Positions 1-8,755 of a stretch of 64,000 nucleotides of DNA are shown one piece after another. The notes under the pieces are model-generated. The model was not told where the DNA came from. It saw only the letters and a list, made by a program, of their open reading frames with translations, and made no database searches. A program made the translations under genes and the position numbers. Numbering within the stretch: position 1 is the first letter of the stretch; the number at the start of each line of letters is the position of its first letter. This DNA comes from Bacteroidetes bacterium GWF2_41_31 (GTDB taxonomy: Bacteria > Bacteroidota > Bacteroidia > Bacteroidales > F082): assembly GCA_001769215.1 (NCBI GenBank), contig MEOL01000014.1, positions 1-64,000 of the forward strand. Direction: 5' to 3'.

Positions 1-212
1 GTTAATACAGTAAGATATTTTAAGTAAGAATGTTAAAAACTTATGAGAAAATTATTTGCTTTAACCATAGAATACCGGCAGGTAGGTATCCCCCAGGAAT
101 GATTATCTCCATTTTAATACATTAATCTAATATACAGGATTTTACAAAAAGGTGTCATTGGTAGACCTGTTCGAAATACTCATGTTCCGATGCTTCTGTT
201 TACAATACTTTT

Positions 213-512
213 TCATGTCACTCTTACTTTTTGACACATCCACCACATCAATAGTCCACGGGCGACCATGAACAGGTTGAGTGCGAACCACAAGGCGTTA
301 TTGCCCCAACTATTATCGGTAAGGTGGTATGCGGGGAGAAAAATAACCAGTGAAGAAACGATCATGGCATTCCGCATTTGTTTGGAAGCGGTGACGCCGA
401 CAAAAATACCGTCCCAAATCAACCATCCCAGAAGGGGAACGGTGATATTGGTTACAATACCGGGTACCGCCAGCTTAAGTATACTTTCATAGATACTTCC
501 GTGAAAGACCAC
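213..512 (-). pseudogene. MATE-family efflux protein remnant: N-terminal segment fused in frame to C-terminal segment
   Basis: LAVPGIVTNITVPLLG resembles the MATE/DinF N-terminus and WDGIFVGVTASKQMRNAM...WGNNALWFALNLFMVARG the C-terminus. Only 99 aa versus ~440 expected. GTG start directly after the cysH stop. Confidence 0.7.
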
Positions 513-1220
513 CTATTTCTTATGAAGTCCGCACTCTTTTGTTTCCGGATTTTCCCACCACCAACGGCCGGCACGAGTCTCTTCACCGGGTTCTATGGCA
601 CGTGTACAAGGCTGGCATCCAATGCTGGCAAAGCCTTTTTTATGAAGAGGGTTGACCGGAATTTTATGTTCATTAATGTAATCCCAGGTTTGCTTTTCGG
701 TCCAGTCGATGAGTGGGTTGATCTTGAGCATGTTGTTGCCGGCATCCCACTCCACCACCTGCATGTTTTCGCGTGTAACCGATTGTTCACGCCTCAAGCC
801 GGTGATCCAGGCATCCAACCCTTGCATGGCCCGGGCAAGAGGCACCAGTTTCCGTAACCGACAACACAACTTGCGGTTTTCAATGCTGTCGTAAAACAGG
901 TTGATGCCTTTTTGAGTAACCATTTCTTCAACTTCGTGGGCATTGGGAAAAAAAACCTCCAGGTTGATCTTGTACTTTTTGGAAGTACGATCCATCAGAT
1001 CGTACGCTTCTGGAAAAAGCCGCCCGGTGTCGAGCGTAAATACCCGGGTAGAAGGATCAACGTCTGCCACCATTTGGGTAAGCACCTGGTCTTCCAGTCC
1101 CAGACTTGTGGAAAAGGCAATCTTACCTTTAAATTTCTCCAGGAAGAAGGCTACAATTTGTTGTGCTGATGCCCCGGAAAGCTGATCATTCCAGTCGGCT
1201 ATGGTTGATGCGTCGATCAT
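513..1220 (-). CDS. cysH: phosphoadenylyl/adenylyl-sulfate reductase (4Fe-4S type)
   Basis: FSTSLGLEDQVL PP-loop region, CC...C..C motif (RKLCCRLRK, GCQPCTR), GLHKK C-terminus. Start placed at MIDAST (1220). Confidence 0.9.
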   Translation of the reverse strand: MIDASTIADWNDQLSGASAQQIVAFFLEKFKGKIAFSTSLGLEDQVLTQMVADVDPSTRVFTLDTGRLFPEAYDLMDRTSKKYKINLEVFFPNAHEVEEMVTQKGINLFYDSIENRKLCCRLRKLVPLARAMQGLDAWITGLRREQSVTRENMQVVEWDAGNNMLKINPLIDWTEKQTWDYINEHKIPVNPLHKKGFASIGCQPCTRAIEPGEETRAGRWWWENPETKECGLHKK

Positions 1221-1319
1221 TTTTATGATTTTAGGCAAAAATAGTGTTTTCCTGAAAAAGAATACCAACCGATTTTACGGATTGATTTTGACAATAGCCT
1301 ACTTTTGCGCCAAAAAAAT

Positions 1320-2180
1320 ATGGTCCTGTTATTTCTCACCTCATCCGAAATGCCTGATCTGCTTCCTTATGATCAGGAAACCATTAAAAGTTTAACTCAA
1401 CAAGGTATTGATGTTGATATTTTGGATTGGGAAAAGGTGATTCATACAGATTCCGCAATACTCAGAAATTACAAGGCCATCATCATCCGTACCATCTGGA
1501 ATTACTTTAAAAAACCGGAATCGTTTATCGAAATGCTTGATTTCTGTGAGGAGAACAACCTTCCATTGCTCAACCCGGTGAATATTGTCAGGTGGAATAT
1601 GGATAAACGGTATTTGCAGGACCTACAAGATGATGGAATTGAACTCATTCCAACGAAGTTTATTTTCAAGCACCATGAAAATGTATTTCAGAAAGCCATC
1701 AACCGAGGTTGGAAAACGATGGTATTAAAGCCCATGATTTCAGGAGGTTCCTATCACACTTTCGTGATAACGGATCAGGAAGGGAAGCGATTTGATGAAC
1801 TTATTGAAGAATTCTATCAAAACCGTCCTTATTTGCTTCAGGAATTTATACCCGAAATCGCCAACGGAGAAATCTCGACCCTGTATTTTGCCAATGGATA
1901 CAGCTACAGCATTAAAAAAGTACCCCAAGCCGGTGATTACCGGGTACAATTTAACTATGGCGGACAATATCATGTTTGCCCGGTTGATCCACAAATTCAA
2001 GCTATTGCGCAAATAATTCAAGAGCGTTTAAACAGCACAACCCTCTACCAAAGAGTTGACGGCGTTTGGAGAGACGGCCATTTTTTACTCATGGAAGTAG
2101 AACTGATTGAACCTGATTTATATCTGGGTCACCATGAAGAAGCGTTGAATGAATGGGTGAAGAATTTAATGCTTTTATGA
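1320..2180 (+). CDS. ATP-grasp domain protein (RimK/glutathione-synthetase-like)
   Basis: Overall ATP-grasp pattern (NMDKRYLQDL, MVLKPMISGGSYHTF, YLLQEFIPEI, GVWRDGHFLLMEVELIEPDLYL). Confidence 0.75.
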   Translation: MVLLFLTSSEMPDLLPYDQETIKSLTQQGIDVDILDWEKVIHTDSAILRNYKAIIIRTIWNYFKKPESFIEMLDFCEENNLPLLNPVNIVRWNMDKRYLQDLQDDGIELIPTKFIFKHHENVFQKAINRGWKTMVLKPMISGGSYHTFVITDQEGKRFDELIEEFYQNRPYLLQEFIPEIANGEISTLYFANGYSYSIKKVPQAGDYRVQFNYGGQYHVCPVDPQIQAIAQIIQERLNSTTLYQRVDGVWRDGHFLLMEVELIEPDLYLGHHEEALNEWVKNLMLL

Positions 2181-2392
2181 GCAGGAAATACTGCCCTAGG
2201 ATATTATTTCACCCCTGATTTACCGGCTTCATTATTATTTTTGAAGCATAACCAAACTCAGTAAGCGCTTTTTAATTTTTTTTATCATTTACTACATAGC
2301 AAGTACCGAAAGAAGGTATCCGAATTAAAAATGCTAACTATTAATAAAGAACAAAAATTCTATTATGCACATGTACATGTGCTTCTTATTAA

Positions 2393-2417
2393 TATATTTG
2401 CACAAACACATGTGCAA
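2393..2417 (+). promoter_or_regulatory. TATATTTG -7-like box plus inverted repeat TTGCACA-N6-TGTGCAA overlapping the start codon of the next gene
   Basis: TATATTTG at 2393-2400; palindrome 2398-2417; further perfect 16-bp palindrome GCACATGTACATGTGC at 2367-2382. Confidence 0.55.
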
Positions 2418-3610
2418 TGAACGACCTTTTAGAATTATCAGAAAAGTATATTGGGCAGGTACAACTTAACTTTACCAGATACTTGCTTCATGAAATCAAC
2501 TGGAACAACAGGCTTATTGGGATTAAGGGAGCTCGCGGGACTGGTAAGACCACCCTGCTTCTACAATGGCTTCGAAGCAGGGATTTAAGTCCTGGTGAGG
2601 CCGCCTACTTTTCTGTAGATGAGTTGTATTTCACTACCCACAGTTTGGTTGAAACTGGTCGCGAATTTTACAATAAAGGCGGAAAAATTATTGTTTTTGA
2701 TGAGGTTCACAAGTATCTCAATTGGGCGAGGGAAATTAAAAACCTTTATGACCGCTATAAGGACTTACAGATTATTTTTACAGGATCGTCCATCATCGAC
2801 ATTTCAAAGCAAGAAGGAGACTTGAGCCGCCGTGCCATCGTTTATGAACTATTCGGATTATCATACAGGGAATACCTGCAAATGAATGGCGTGATAGATC
2901 TAAAAGTAATAAAACTGGAAGAAATTGTTAACTCAAATGCAAACATCCGAAGTTTGTTTCCTGCAACCTTCAGGCCAATTGAGCACTTCGAATCTTATTT
3001 GGCTTATGGTTACTATCCTTTTTCAGCGGAAGATATGGATGGTTATCACCTTCGTCTGCGACAACTTATACGACTTATCATTGAATTTGATATGGCGGAA
3101 CTAAAAGGCTTTGATATTAGAAACGCAAAAAAAATGCTGCAACTGGTTACGATCGTAGGTCAGCAAGTACCATTTAAACCCAATTTGATCAAACTCGCAG
3201 AAAAAAGCCAGATCCACCGCAACTCCATTTCCAGCTATCTCTTTTTTTTAGAAGAGGCTCGTTTGATTCGTATGTTGTATCCCTCCGGTATTAGTATTGC
3301 GACCCTGCAAAAGCCAGAAAAGATTTTCATGAATAACACCAATTTAATGTATGCTCTGGCTTTTGGCCAACCTGACAAAGGCACCTTAAGAGAGACATTT
3401 TTTCTCAGCCAGTTGGCAGTAAGGCATCAGGTTCGACAACCTAAATCTGGCGATTTTGAGGTCGATGGAAATTATATATTTGAAGTGGGAGGGCGGTCAA
3501 AAAGTCAAAAGCAAATACGCAACCTTACTAATGCTTATGTTGTTAAAGATGACATGGAATTTCCCGCGGGCAATGCAATACCTTTGTGGTTATTTGGTCT
3601 TTTGTACTGA
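2417..3610 (+). CDS. AAA-family ATPase, AAA_14/DUF4143 type
   Basis: Walker A GARGTGKTT, Walker B IIVFDEVHK, sensor FTGSS, C-terminal DUF4143-like region. Confidence 0.85.
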   Translation: MNDLLELSEKYIGQVQLNFTRYLLHEINWNNRLIGIKGARGTGKTTLLLQWLRSRDLSPGEAAYFSVDELYFTTHSLVETGREFYNKGGKIIVFDEVHKYLNWAREIKNLYDRYKDLQIIFTGSSIIDISKQEGDLSRRAIVYELFGLSYREYLQMNGVIDLKVIKLEEIVNSNANIRSLFPATFRPIEHFESYLAYGYYPFSAEDMDGYHLRLRQLIRLIIEFDMAELKGFDIRNAKKMLQLVTIVGQQVPFKPNLIKLAEKSQIHRNSISSYLFFLEEARLIRMLYPSGISIATLQKPEKIFMNNTNLMYALAFGQPDKGTLRETFFLSQLAVRHQVRQPKSGDFEVDGNYIFEVGGRSKSQKQIRNLTNAYVVKDDMEFPAGNAIPLWLFGLLY

Positions 3611-3626
3611 TTTTTAATTTTATATT

Positions 3627-6581
3627 TCACCCTGCCCTGGGATCCCCCTTCACTCCTAATTTCGCCAGCTTTATCACTTCTACCGATGCATAACCAAACT
3701 CCGAAACTACCTTGCCCAGAATCAGATAAACGCCATGTCCGCGAAAGGGATAGTTCCTGAGTGAATCGGGAAAGTGTGTGGTATCGAAAAACTCACAACT
3801 GGCATCGGTAAAGGTGCCGAAATGCATGAGCTCGCCTTTGATGGTTTTCACATATTTAATGGTGACCAGCAAACCCACCATCCGCACAACAGTACCTACC
3901 CTGTTGTCCAGTTCACAAGCCATAATTTCACCCCGGAAGGAGGTGTTAAGCAAATCGAAATAGCTCATGGTAAGCGGAAAACCCAACAATTCTATCTCGT
4001 CGTAGGCATCTTCCAACGGGTTATACTCCAGGGTCGGGAGTTGAAACTGTTTACTTCTGCTCTCGAACAGCCGCAGGTTTTTCGGGACAGGCTTGGTGCT
4101 TTTCTGAAACAGGTGCGCCTCCCACAGCAGTTGTGCCTTGCTTTTTCCGGTAAACCGGAAAGCGCCAATACGGATTAACAAAATCAACTGCTCCATGCCG
4201 GGATTCACACGCCGTATCAAATCCTCCAGATCGGTAAAGGGTCCATTCTGCACGCGTTCGTCAAGCATTTTCCTGGTGAACTTGGTTTCAAGCCTGGCCA
4301 CATGGATAAATCCAGTAAAAATATCCTTTCCGGTAATGGAAGTCTTTTCGTAACTGCGGTTTACACAAGGCAGATGCAAATTCCCGCCCTGGCGACGCGC
4401 CTCATAAAAATACACCCAGGTATGGTAAAAACCGCCAAAATTGTTGATCACCGCCACCTGAAACTCCAGCGGAAAATAGGCTTTCAGGTACAGGCTCTGA
4501 AAACTCTCCACCGCATACGAAGCCGAGTGGGCCTTGGAAAACGAATACCCGGCAAAGCTCTCAATCTGCCTCCACACTTCACGTGTGATCTCCTCAGGAA
4601 TTCCACGCTCACGGCAATTGTTAAAAAACTTATCGATGATGTTCTGAAACTCACTCTTCGACCTGAACTTACCGCTCATGGCGCGGCGCAGCACATCGGC
4701 ATCACCCAGATCGAGTCCTGCAAAATGATGGCACACCTTCAGCACATCTTCCTGATAAACCATCACGCCAAAGGTTTCCTCCAGTTGGTCCTTCATCACC
4801 GGATGCAGATAGCGCACACTTTCGGGATGATGAAAACGCAGAATATACTCACGCATCATGCCCGAACGTGCCACTCCCGGACGGATGATGGAGCTGGCAG
4901 CCACCAGCGTAAGGTAATTGTCGCAACGCAGTTTTTTGAGCAGCCCGCGCATGGCCGGGCTTTCGATATAAAAACAACCGTTGGTTTCGGCCTTCCTCAA
5001 CTGATCGCGTACTTTGGGATCATGTTTAAATTTCTCCACCTGGTGGACATCCACTTCGATGTCGCGGTTGGCCCGGATGATGTCCACAGCCTCTTTGATG
5101 TGGCCAATGCCCCGCTGGCTGAGGATATCGATCTTTTCAAAGCCAATGGATTCGGCCACGTACATATCCCACTGCGTAGTTGGAAATCCTTTGGGAGGCA
5201 GATCGAGGGCGGTGTAGGCCGTGATGGGTTCTTCGGAAATGAGGATACCACCGGCGTGTATGCTGCGTTGGTTGGGAAAATCTGTCATCATCAACGCGAT
5301 GGAATGGATGTGGCGGGTGAGTTCGCTCTTGCCCACTTCCTTCATGGGATTGGCCGTCAGGGCATCAATCTCGCCTTTGGGCAAACCATGAACTTTTCCC
5401 AACTCACGGTAAATGGATTTCCCTTTAAAAGTAACTGAGGTTCCCAGAAAAGCTGTGTGCTTGCGGCCATAACGCTTAAAAATGTACTCTTGTACCTCTT
5501 CCCGGTCTTTCCATGAATAGTCAATATCAAAATCGGGCGGACTGGTGCGCTTGGGATTGAGAAACCGCTCAAAATATAAATCCAGCTCAATTGGATCCAC
5601 ATCGGTTATTTTAAGACAGTATGCCACCATGCTGTTGGCACCACTGCCCCGCCCCACATGATAGTATCCACGCGACATGGAGTACCGGATGATATCCCAG
5701 GTGATAAGAAAATAAGCCGAAAACCCCAGGTGATGAATGATTTCAAGTTCGCCATGCACCCGCTTCAATGCTGTTATATTGCTTGGTTTGTATCGGTATT
5801 TGAAGCCATCCAACGCTAACTTTTCAAGCAGCACCCGGTCATCTTGCAGGTTTCCGGTAAAGGTTTTCTTGTTTTTAATGCTTTGATAATCAAACTCGAA
5901 GGAACAATTATCAAGCAGCTGCCGGGTATTTTTTATCAGTTGAGGATAAGCCTCAAAGGACTTTTCAAGCGCTTCAGGCGACACAAAAACCTCATCCGAA
6001 GGAGCGTGCATGTGTGGTTTCAGGTGACTTAACAACAGGTTGTGGTCGATGGCCCGAAGATTTTTGTGCAAGTACCAGGAAGCTTCATCGGTAAAGGTAA
6101 CGGGCTGTAATGCCATCATTTTTTCAAGTGCGCGGGTTTTTACTTTGATGAGCTGATTTATTTGGGCAGGTTTTACACCGATGTATTCATGAGCGAGCAA
6201 CTCTCTTTCAGGATTGAAGCCATAAGGGTAGATCAAAAAAACCTCCGAGAACTCCTGCTGTAAGCTGCTCATGTTGCCTTTGGGGAATTCTTTCTCTTTC
6301 AGGTTAATGGCGGTCATGAAATCGTTGAGTTCCATAAAGCCTTTGTTATTGCGGGCGATCCCAATAAACAGCAACTTATCGCCATCGCGGAACTCCATCC
6401 CTGCCACTGGTTTGATACCTGCTTCTTGCGCCAGCCGCGCAAAATCCAGTATCCCCGAAGAGTTGTTGATGTCGGTGAGGGCCATCGACTTCACACCCAA
6501 TGCGGTTGCCTGCTCTAACAGTTGTTCGATGGAACAGGTGCCGTAGCGCAGACTGTAGTAGGAGTGTGTGTTAAGGTACAT
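3627..6581 (-). CDS. DnaE-like C-family DNA polymerase (accessory/error-prone type, 984 aa)
   Basis: PHP-like N-terminus, PPDFDIDYSW catalytic motif, HAGGILIS, GVMVYQEDVL, FSKAHSASYA, C-terminal OB-fold (VVRMVGLLVTIKYVKTIKGELMHFGTFTD). Located next to dinB. Confidence 0.9.
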   Translation of the reverse strand: MYLNTHSYYSLRYGTCSIEQLLEQATALGVKSMALTDINNSSGILDFARLAQEAGIKPVAGMEFRDGDKLLFIGIARNNKGFMELNDFMTAINLKEKEFPKGNMSSLQQEFSEVFLIYPYGFNPERELLAHEYIGVKPAQINQLIKVKTRALEKMMALQPVTFTDEASWYLHKNLRAIDHNLLLSHLKPHMHAPSDEVFVSPEALEKSFEAYPQLIKNTRQLLDNCSFEFDYQSIKNKKTFTGNLQDDRVLLEKLALDGFKYRYKPSNITALKRVHGELEIIHHLGFSAYFLITWDIIRYSMSRGYYHVGRGSGANSMVAYCLKITDVDPIELDLYFERFLNPKRTSPPDFDIDYSWKDREEVQEYIFKRYGRKHTAFLGTSVTFKGKSIYRELGKVHGLPKGEIDALTANPMKEVGKSELTRHIHSIALMMTDFPNQRSIHAGGILISEEPITAYTALDLPPKGFPTTQWDMYVAESIGFEKIDILSQRGIGHIKEAVDIIRANRDIEVDVHQVEKFKHDPKVRDQLRKAETNGCFYIESPAMRGLLKKLRCDNYLTLVAASSIIRPGVARSGMMREYILRFHHPESVRYLHPVMKDQLEETFGVMVYQEDVLKVCHHFAGLDLGDADVLRRAMSGKFRSKSEFQNIIDKFFNNCRERGIPEEITREVWRQIESFAGYSFSKAHSASYAVESFQSLYLKAYFPLEFQVAVINNFGGFYHTWVYFYEARRQGGNLHLPCVNRSYEKTSITGKDIFTGFIHVARLETKFTRKMLDERVQNGPFTDLEDLIRRVNPGMEQLILLIRIGAFRFTGKSKAQLLWEAHLFQKSTKPVPKNLRLFESRSKQFQLPTLEYNPLEDAYDEIELLGFPLTMSYFDLLNTSFRGEIMACELDNRVGTVVRMVGLLVTIKYVKTIKGELMHFGTFTDASCEFFDTTHFPDSLRNYPFRGHGVYLILGKVVSEFGYASVEVIKLAKLGVKGDPRAG

Positions 6582-6598
6582 GGTTGTGGATTTAAAAA

Positions 6599-6627
6599 CT
6601 TTTCCAAAGCTTTAAACTTTGGAAAAG
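6599..6627 (-). terminator. intercistronic hairpin between Y-family polymerase and DnaE-like gene, 11-bp stem with 7-nt loop followed by TTTTT on the minus strand
   Basis: CTTTTCCAAAG-CTTTAAA-CTTTGGAAAAG read directly. Confidence 0.5.
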
Positions 6628-6634
6628 CTCTGAC

Positions 6635-7798
6635 TTATACCGAAGGCGGGCGACAACTGATCCCCCGCAGAATGGACTTGGCCCCATAGCGCAGGCGAAT
6701 CTGGTCCATGGCCTTGTACAAATCCGGCATATGCGGGTCTTCGTCAAACAGATCGAGTTGTTGGTTTCCACCCACCAACTGACTAAACCGAACGCCAATC
6801 AGTCGGATGAGCATCCTCCGGGTATAAAGCCGTTCGAAAAGGCTCAGTGCCGTTTTAATCAGCACATGATCGAAAGAGGTGTACGGCAACTGCTGTTGCA
6901 GGGTATGGGTATCGAAGTTGGAATACCTGATTTTAACCGTTACACAACCGGTAAGAAACTGCTTCTTCCTCAGTTCAAAAGAAATTTTATCTACCATCGA
7001 AATCAAGAGGTTACGCAAAAGCACCACATCGGTGGTATCCTGATTAAAGGTATGCTCGGTGCTGACGGATTTCCGTTCGGAATATTGCACCACCGGCGTG
7101 GGATCGATGCCATTGGCCTTGTTCCACACCACCAATCCGTTTTTGCCCATCACCTGAATCATCATCTCCGGCGGAATCATGCTGAGGGTCTGGATGGTGG
7201 AAACGCCCATGGAGCGAAGCAACCTGAAACTTTTGTTGCCGATCATGGGGATTTTACGGATAGATAACGGAAACATAAACGGCTTTACCTGCTGTTGCGG
7301 CACATGGATGCCCCCATTGGGTTTGGCCTGTCCGGTGGCCATCTTCGATACGGTTTTGTTCACCGAAAGGCCAAAGGAAATGGGCAATCCTGTATTTTTG
7401 ATGATGCGTTCGCGCAACTCCTGTGTCCACTTGAGTGAGCCAAAAAAGCGGTCCATCCCGGTGATATCCAGATAATGCTCATCGATGGAAGCCTTTTCGT
7501 ACACGGGAGCCTGCTCGGCGATGATCTCCGTTACCAAACGCGATTGTTTGGAATACTGCTCCATGTCGCCGCGGATAAACACCGCATCGCTGCACAGCTG
7601 TTTGGCCATCCGCATGGGCATGGCCGAGTGCACCCCAAAACGACGGGCTTCGTAGCTGCATCCGGCCACCACTCCCCTGTCGGACATGCCCCCGATGATC
7701 ACCGGCTTGCCCATAAGCTCCGAGTTATGCAGCCGTTCCACCGACACAAAAAACGTGTCGAGATCAAAATGTGCAATGGTTCTGTTATTTATTTCCAT
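6635..7798 (-). CDS. dinB: Y-family DNA polymerase (Pol IV/DinB-like)
   Basis: HFDLDTFFVSVERL, GVVAGCSYEARRFGV, SIDEHYLDIT, SFGLSVNKTVSKMAT. C-terminal QLDLF beta-clamp-binding motif. Start placed at MEINNR. Confidence 0.92.
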   Translation of the reverse strand: MEINNRTIAHFDLDTFFVSVERLHNSELMGKPVIIGGMSDRGVVAGCSYEARRFGVHSAMPMRMAKQLCSDAVFIRGDMEQYSKQSRLVTEIIAEQAPVYEKASIDEHYLDITGMDRFFGSLKWTQELRERIIKNTGLPISFGLSVNKTVSKMATGQAKPNGGIHVPQQQVKPFMFPLSIRKIPMIGNKSFRLLRSMGVSTIQTLSMIPPEMMIQVMGKNGLVVWNKANGIDPTPVVQYSERKSVSTEHTFNQDTTDVVLLRNLLISMVDKISFELRKKQFLTGCVTVKIRYSNFDTHTLQQQLPYTSFDHVLIKTALSLFERLYTRRMLIRLIGVRFSQLVGGNQQLDLFDEDPHMPDLYKAMDQIRLRYGAKSILRGISCRPPSV

Positions 7799-7815
7799 TT
7801 TTTTAGTCAGAATAC

Positions 7816-7845
7816 TTGACAATTAAAATTAATGTTGTACTTTTG
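7816..7845 (+). promoter_or_regulatory. Bacteroidota-type promoter TTG-N19-TACTTTTG driving the S24 regulator
   Basis: TTG at 7816-7818, TACTTTTG at 7838-7845. Confidence 0.65.
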
Positions 7846-7883
7846 ATTATTATTTAATCATTTATTTGATTGCAATATAATCA
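7844..7883. promoter_or_regulatory. two tandem 17-bp palindromic operator candidates
   Basis: TGATTA-TTATT-TAATCA at 7844-7860 (perfect 6-bp arms) and TGATT-GCAATAT-AATCA at 7867-7883. Confidence 0.6.
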
Positions 7884-7942
7884 TTTTTTTTAACTTTTGT
7901 CATCGTTAGCTAAGAAATTTTTAAACTAAAAACAGTTTCATC

Positions 7943-8743
7943 ATGTATTTCAACAGCAACATCAAACTATTGCGCAAGCGCCGCAGCCGCACCCAGGACG
8001 AGGTAGCCTTTACACTCAACATGAAGCGCCCCACCCTGAGCGGGTACGAGAATGGGGTGGGGACACCCAACCTCGGAGCACTGATGCAGTTCTCCGAATA
8101 TTTTGGCATTGCCATCGACACCCTGGTCAAAGTCAACCTGAGTACCCTCTCCGAGAGTCAGTTTCATCAGTTGGAGAATGGTTACGACGTATTTATCAAA
8201 GGGAGCAAACTAAGGGTGCTGGCTACGACTGTAGACGAAAACAACGAGGAAAACATCGAGTTGGTAAACGAAAAAGCGCGGGCAGGCTATGCCGTAGGCT
8301 ATGCCGATCCTGAGTACATCCGCATACTGCCTACCTTTAAACTTCCGTTTTTATCGAAACAGAAAAAATACCGCACCTTTCAGATCAGTGGCGACTCTAT
8401 GCTGCCCATCCCCGACGGTTCGTATGTTACGGGAGAATATATCCAGGACTGGAATTTCATCCGAAACCACCATGCCTACATCGTTCTCACCCACGAAGAA
8501 GGCGTTGTATTTAAGGTGGTGGAGAACAACATCAAAACCACCGGCTCGCTGAAACTTCACTCGCTCAATCCCCATTACGATCCATTCGATCTGGGTGTAA
8601 ACCAGGTAAAGGAAATATGGAAATTTGTAAACTACATCAGTTCGCAAGTACCCGAACCCAACAAAGAAAAGGACCAGATGGCCGAAGAATTGTTGCTCCT
8701 TAAAAAACAGGTGCAGGCCATCCAAATGAAGTTGAACCTGTAA
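7943..8743 (+). CDS. LexA-like XRE HTH / S24 peptidase-domain transcriptional regulator
   Basis: N-terminal HTH (LRKRRSRTQDEVAFTLNMKRPTLSGYENG), ARAGYAVGYADP putative Ala-Gly cleavage site, ISGDSM catalytic Ser, VVFKVV catalytic Lys. Confidence 0.9.
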   Translation: MYFNSNIKLLRKRRSRTQDEVAFTLNMKRPTLSGYENGVGTPNLGALMQFSEYFGIAIDTLVKVNLSTLSESQFHQLENGYDVFIKGSKLRVLATTVDENNEENIELVNEKARAGYAVGYADPEYIRILPTFKLPFLSKQKKYRTFQISGDSMLPIPDGSYVTGEYIQDWNFIRNHHAYIVLTHEEGVVFKVVENNIKTTGSLKLHSLNPHYDPFDLGVNQVKEIWKFVNYISSQVPEPNKEKDQMAEELLLLKKQVQAIQMKLNL

Positions 8744-8755
8744 GCTGTATTCTTC

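Noticed and set aside
378-857. 159-aa ORF on + strand
   Set aside because: Antisense across the MATE remnant and cysH; no domain resemblance.
4302-5438. 378-aa ORF on + strand
   Set aside because: Antisense to the dnaE-like CDS whose product has clear polymerase motifs; translation shows no recognisable domain and looks like a codon-shadow ORF.
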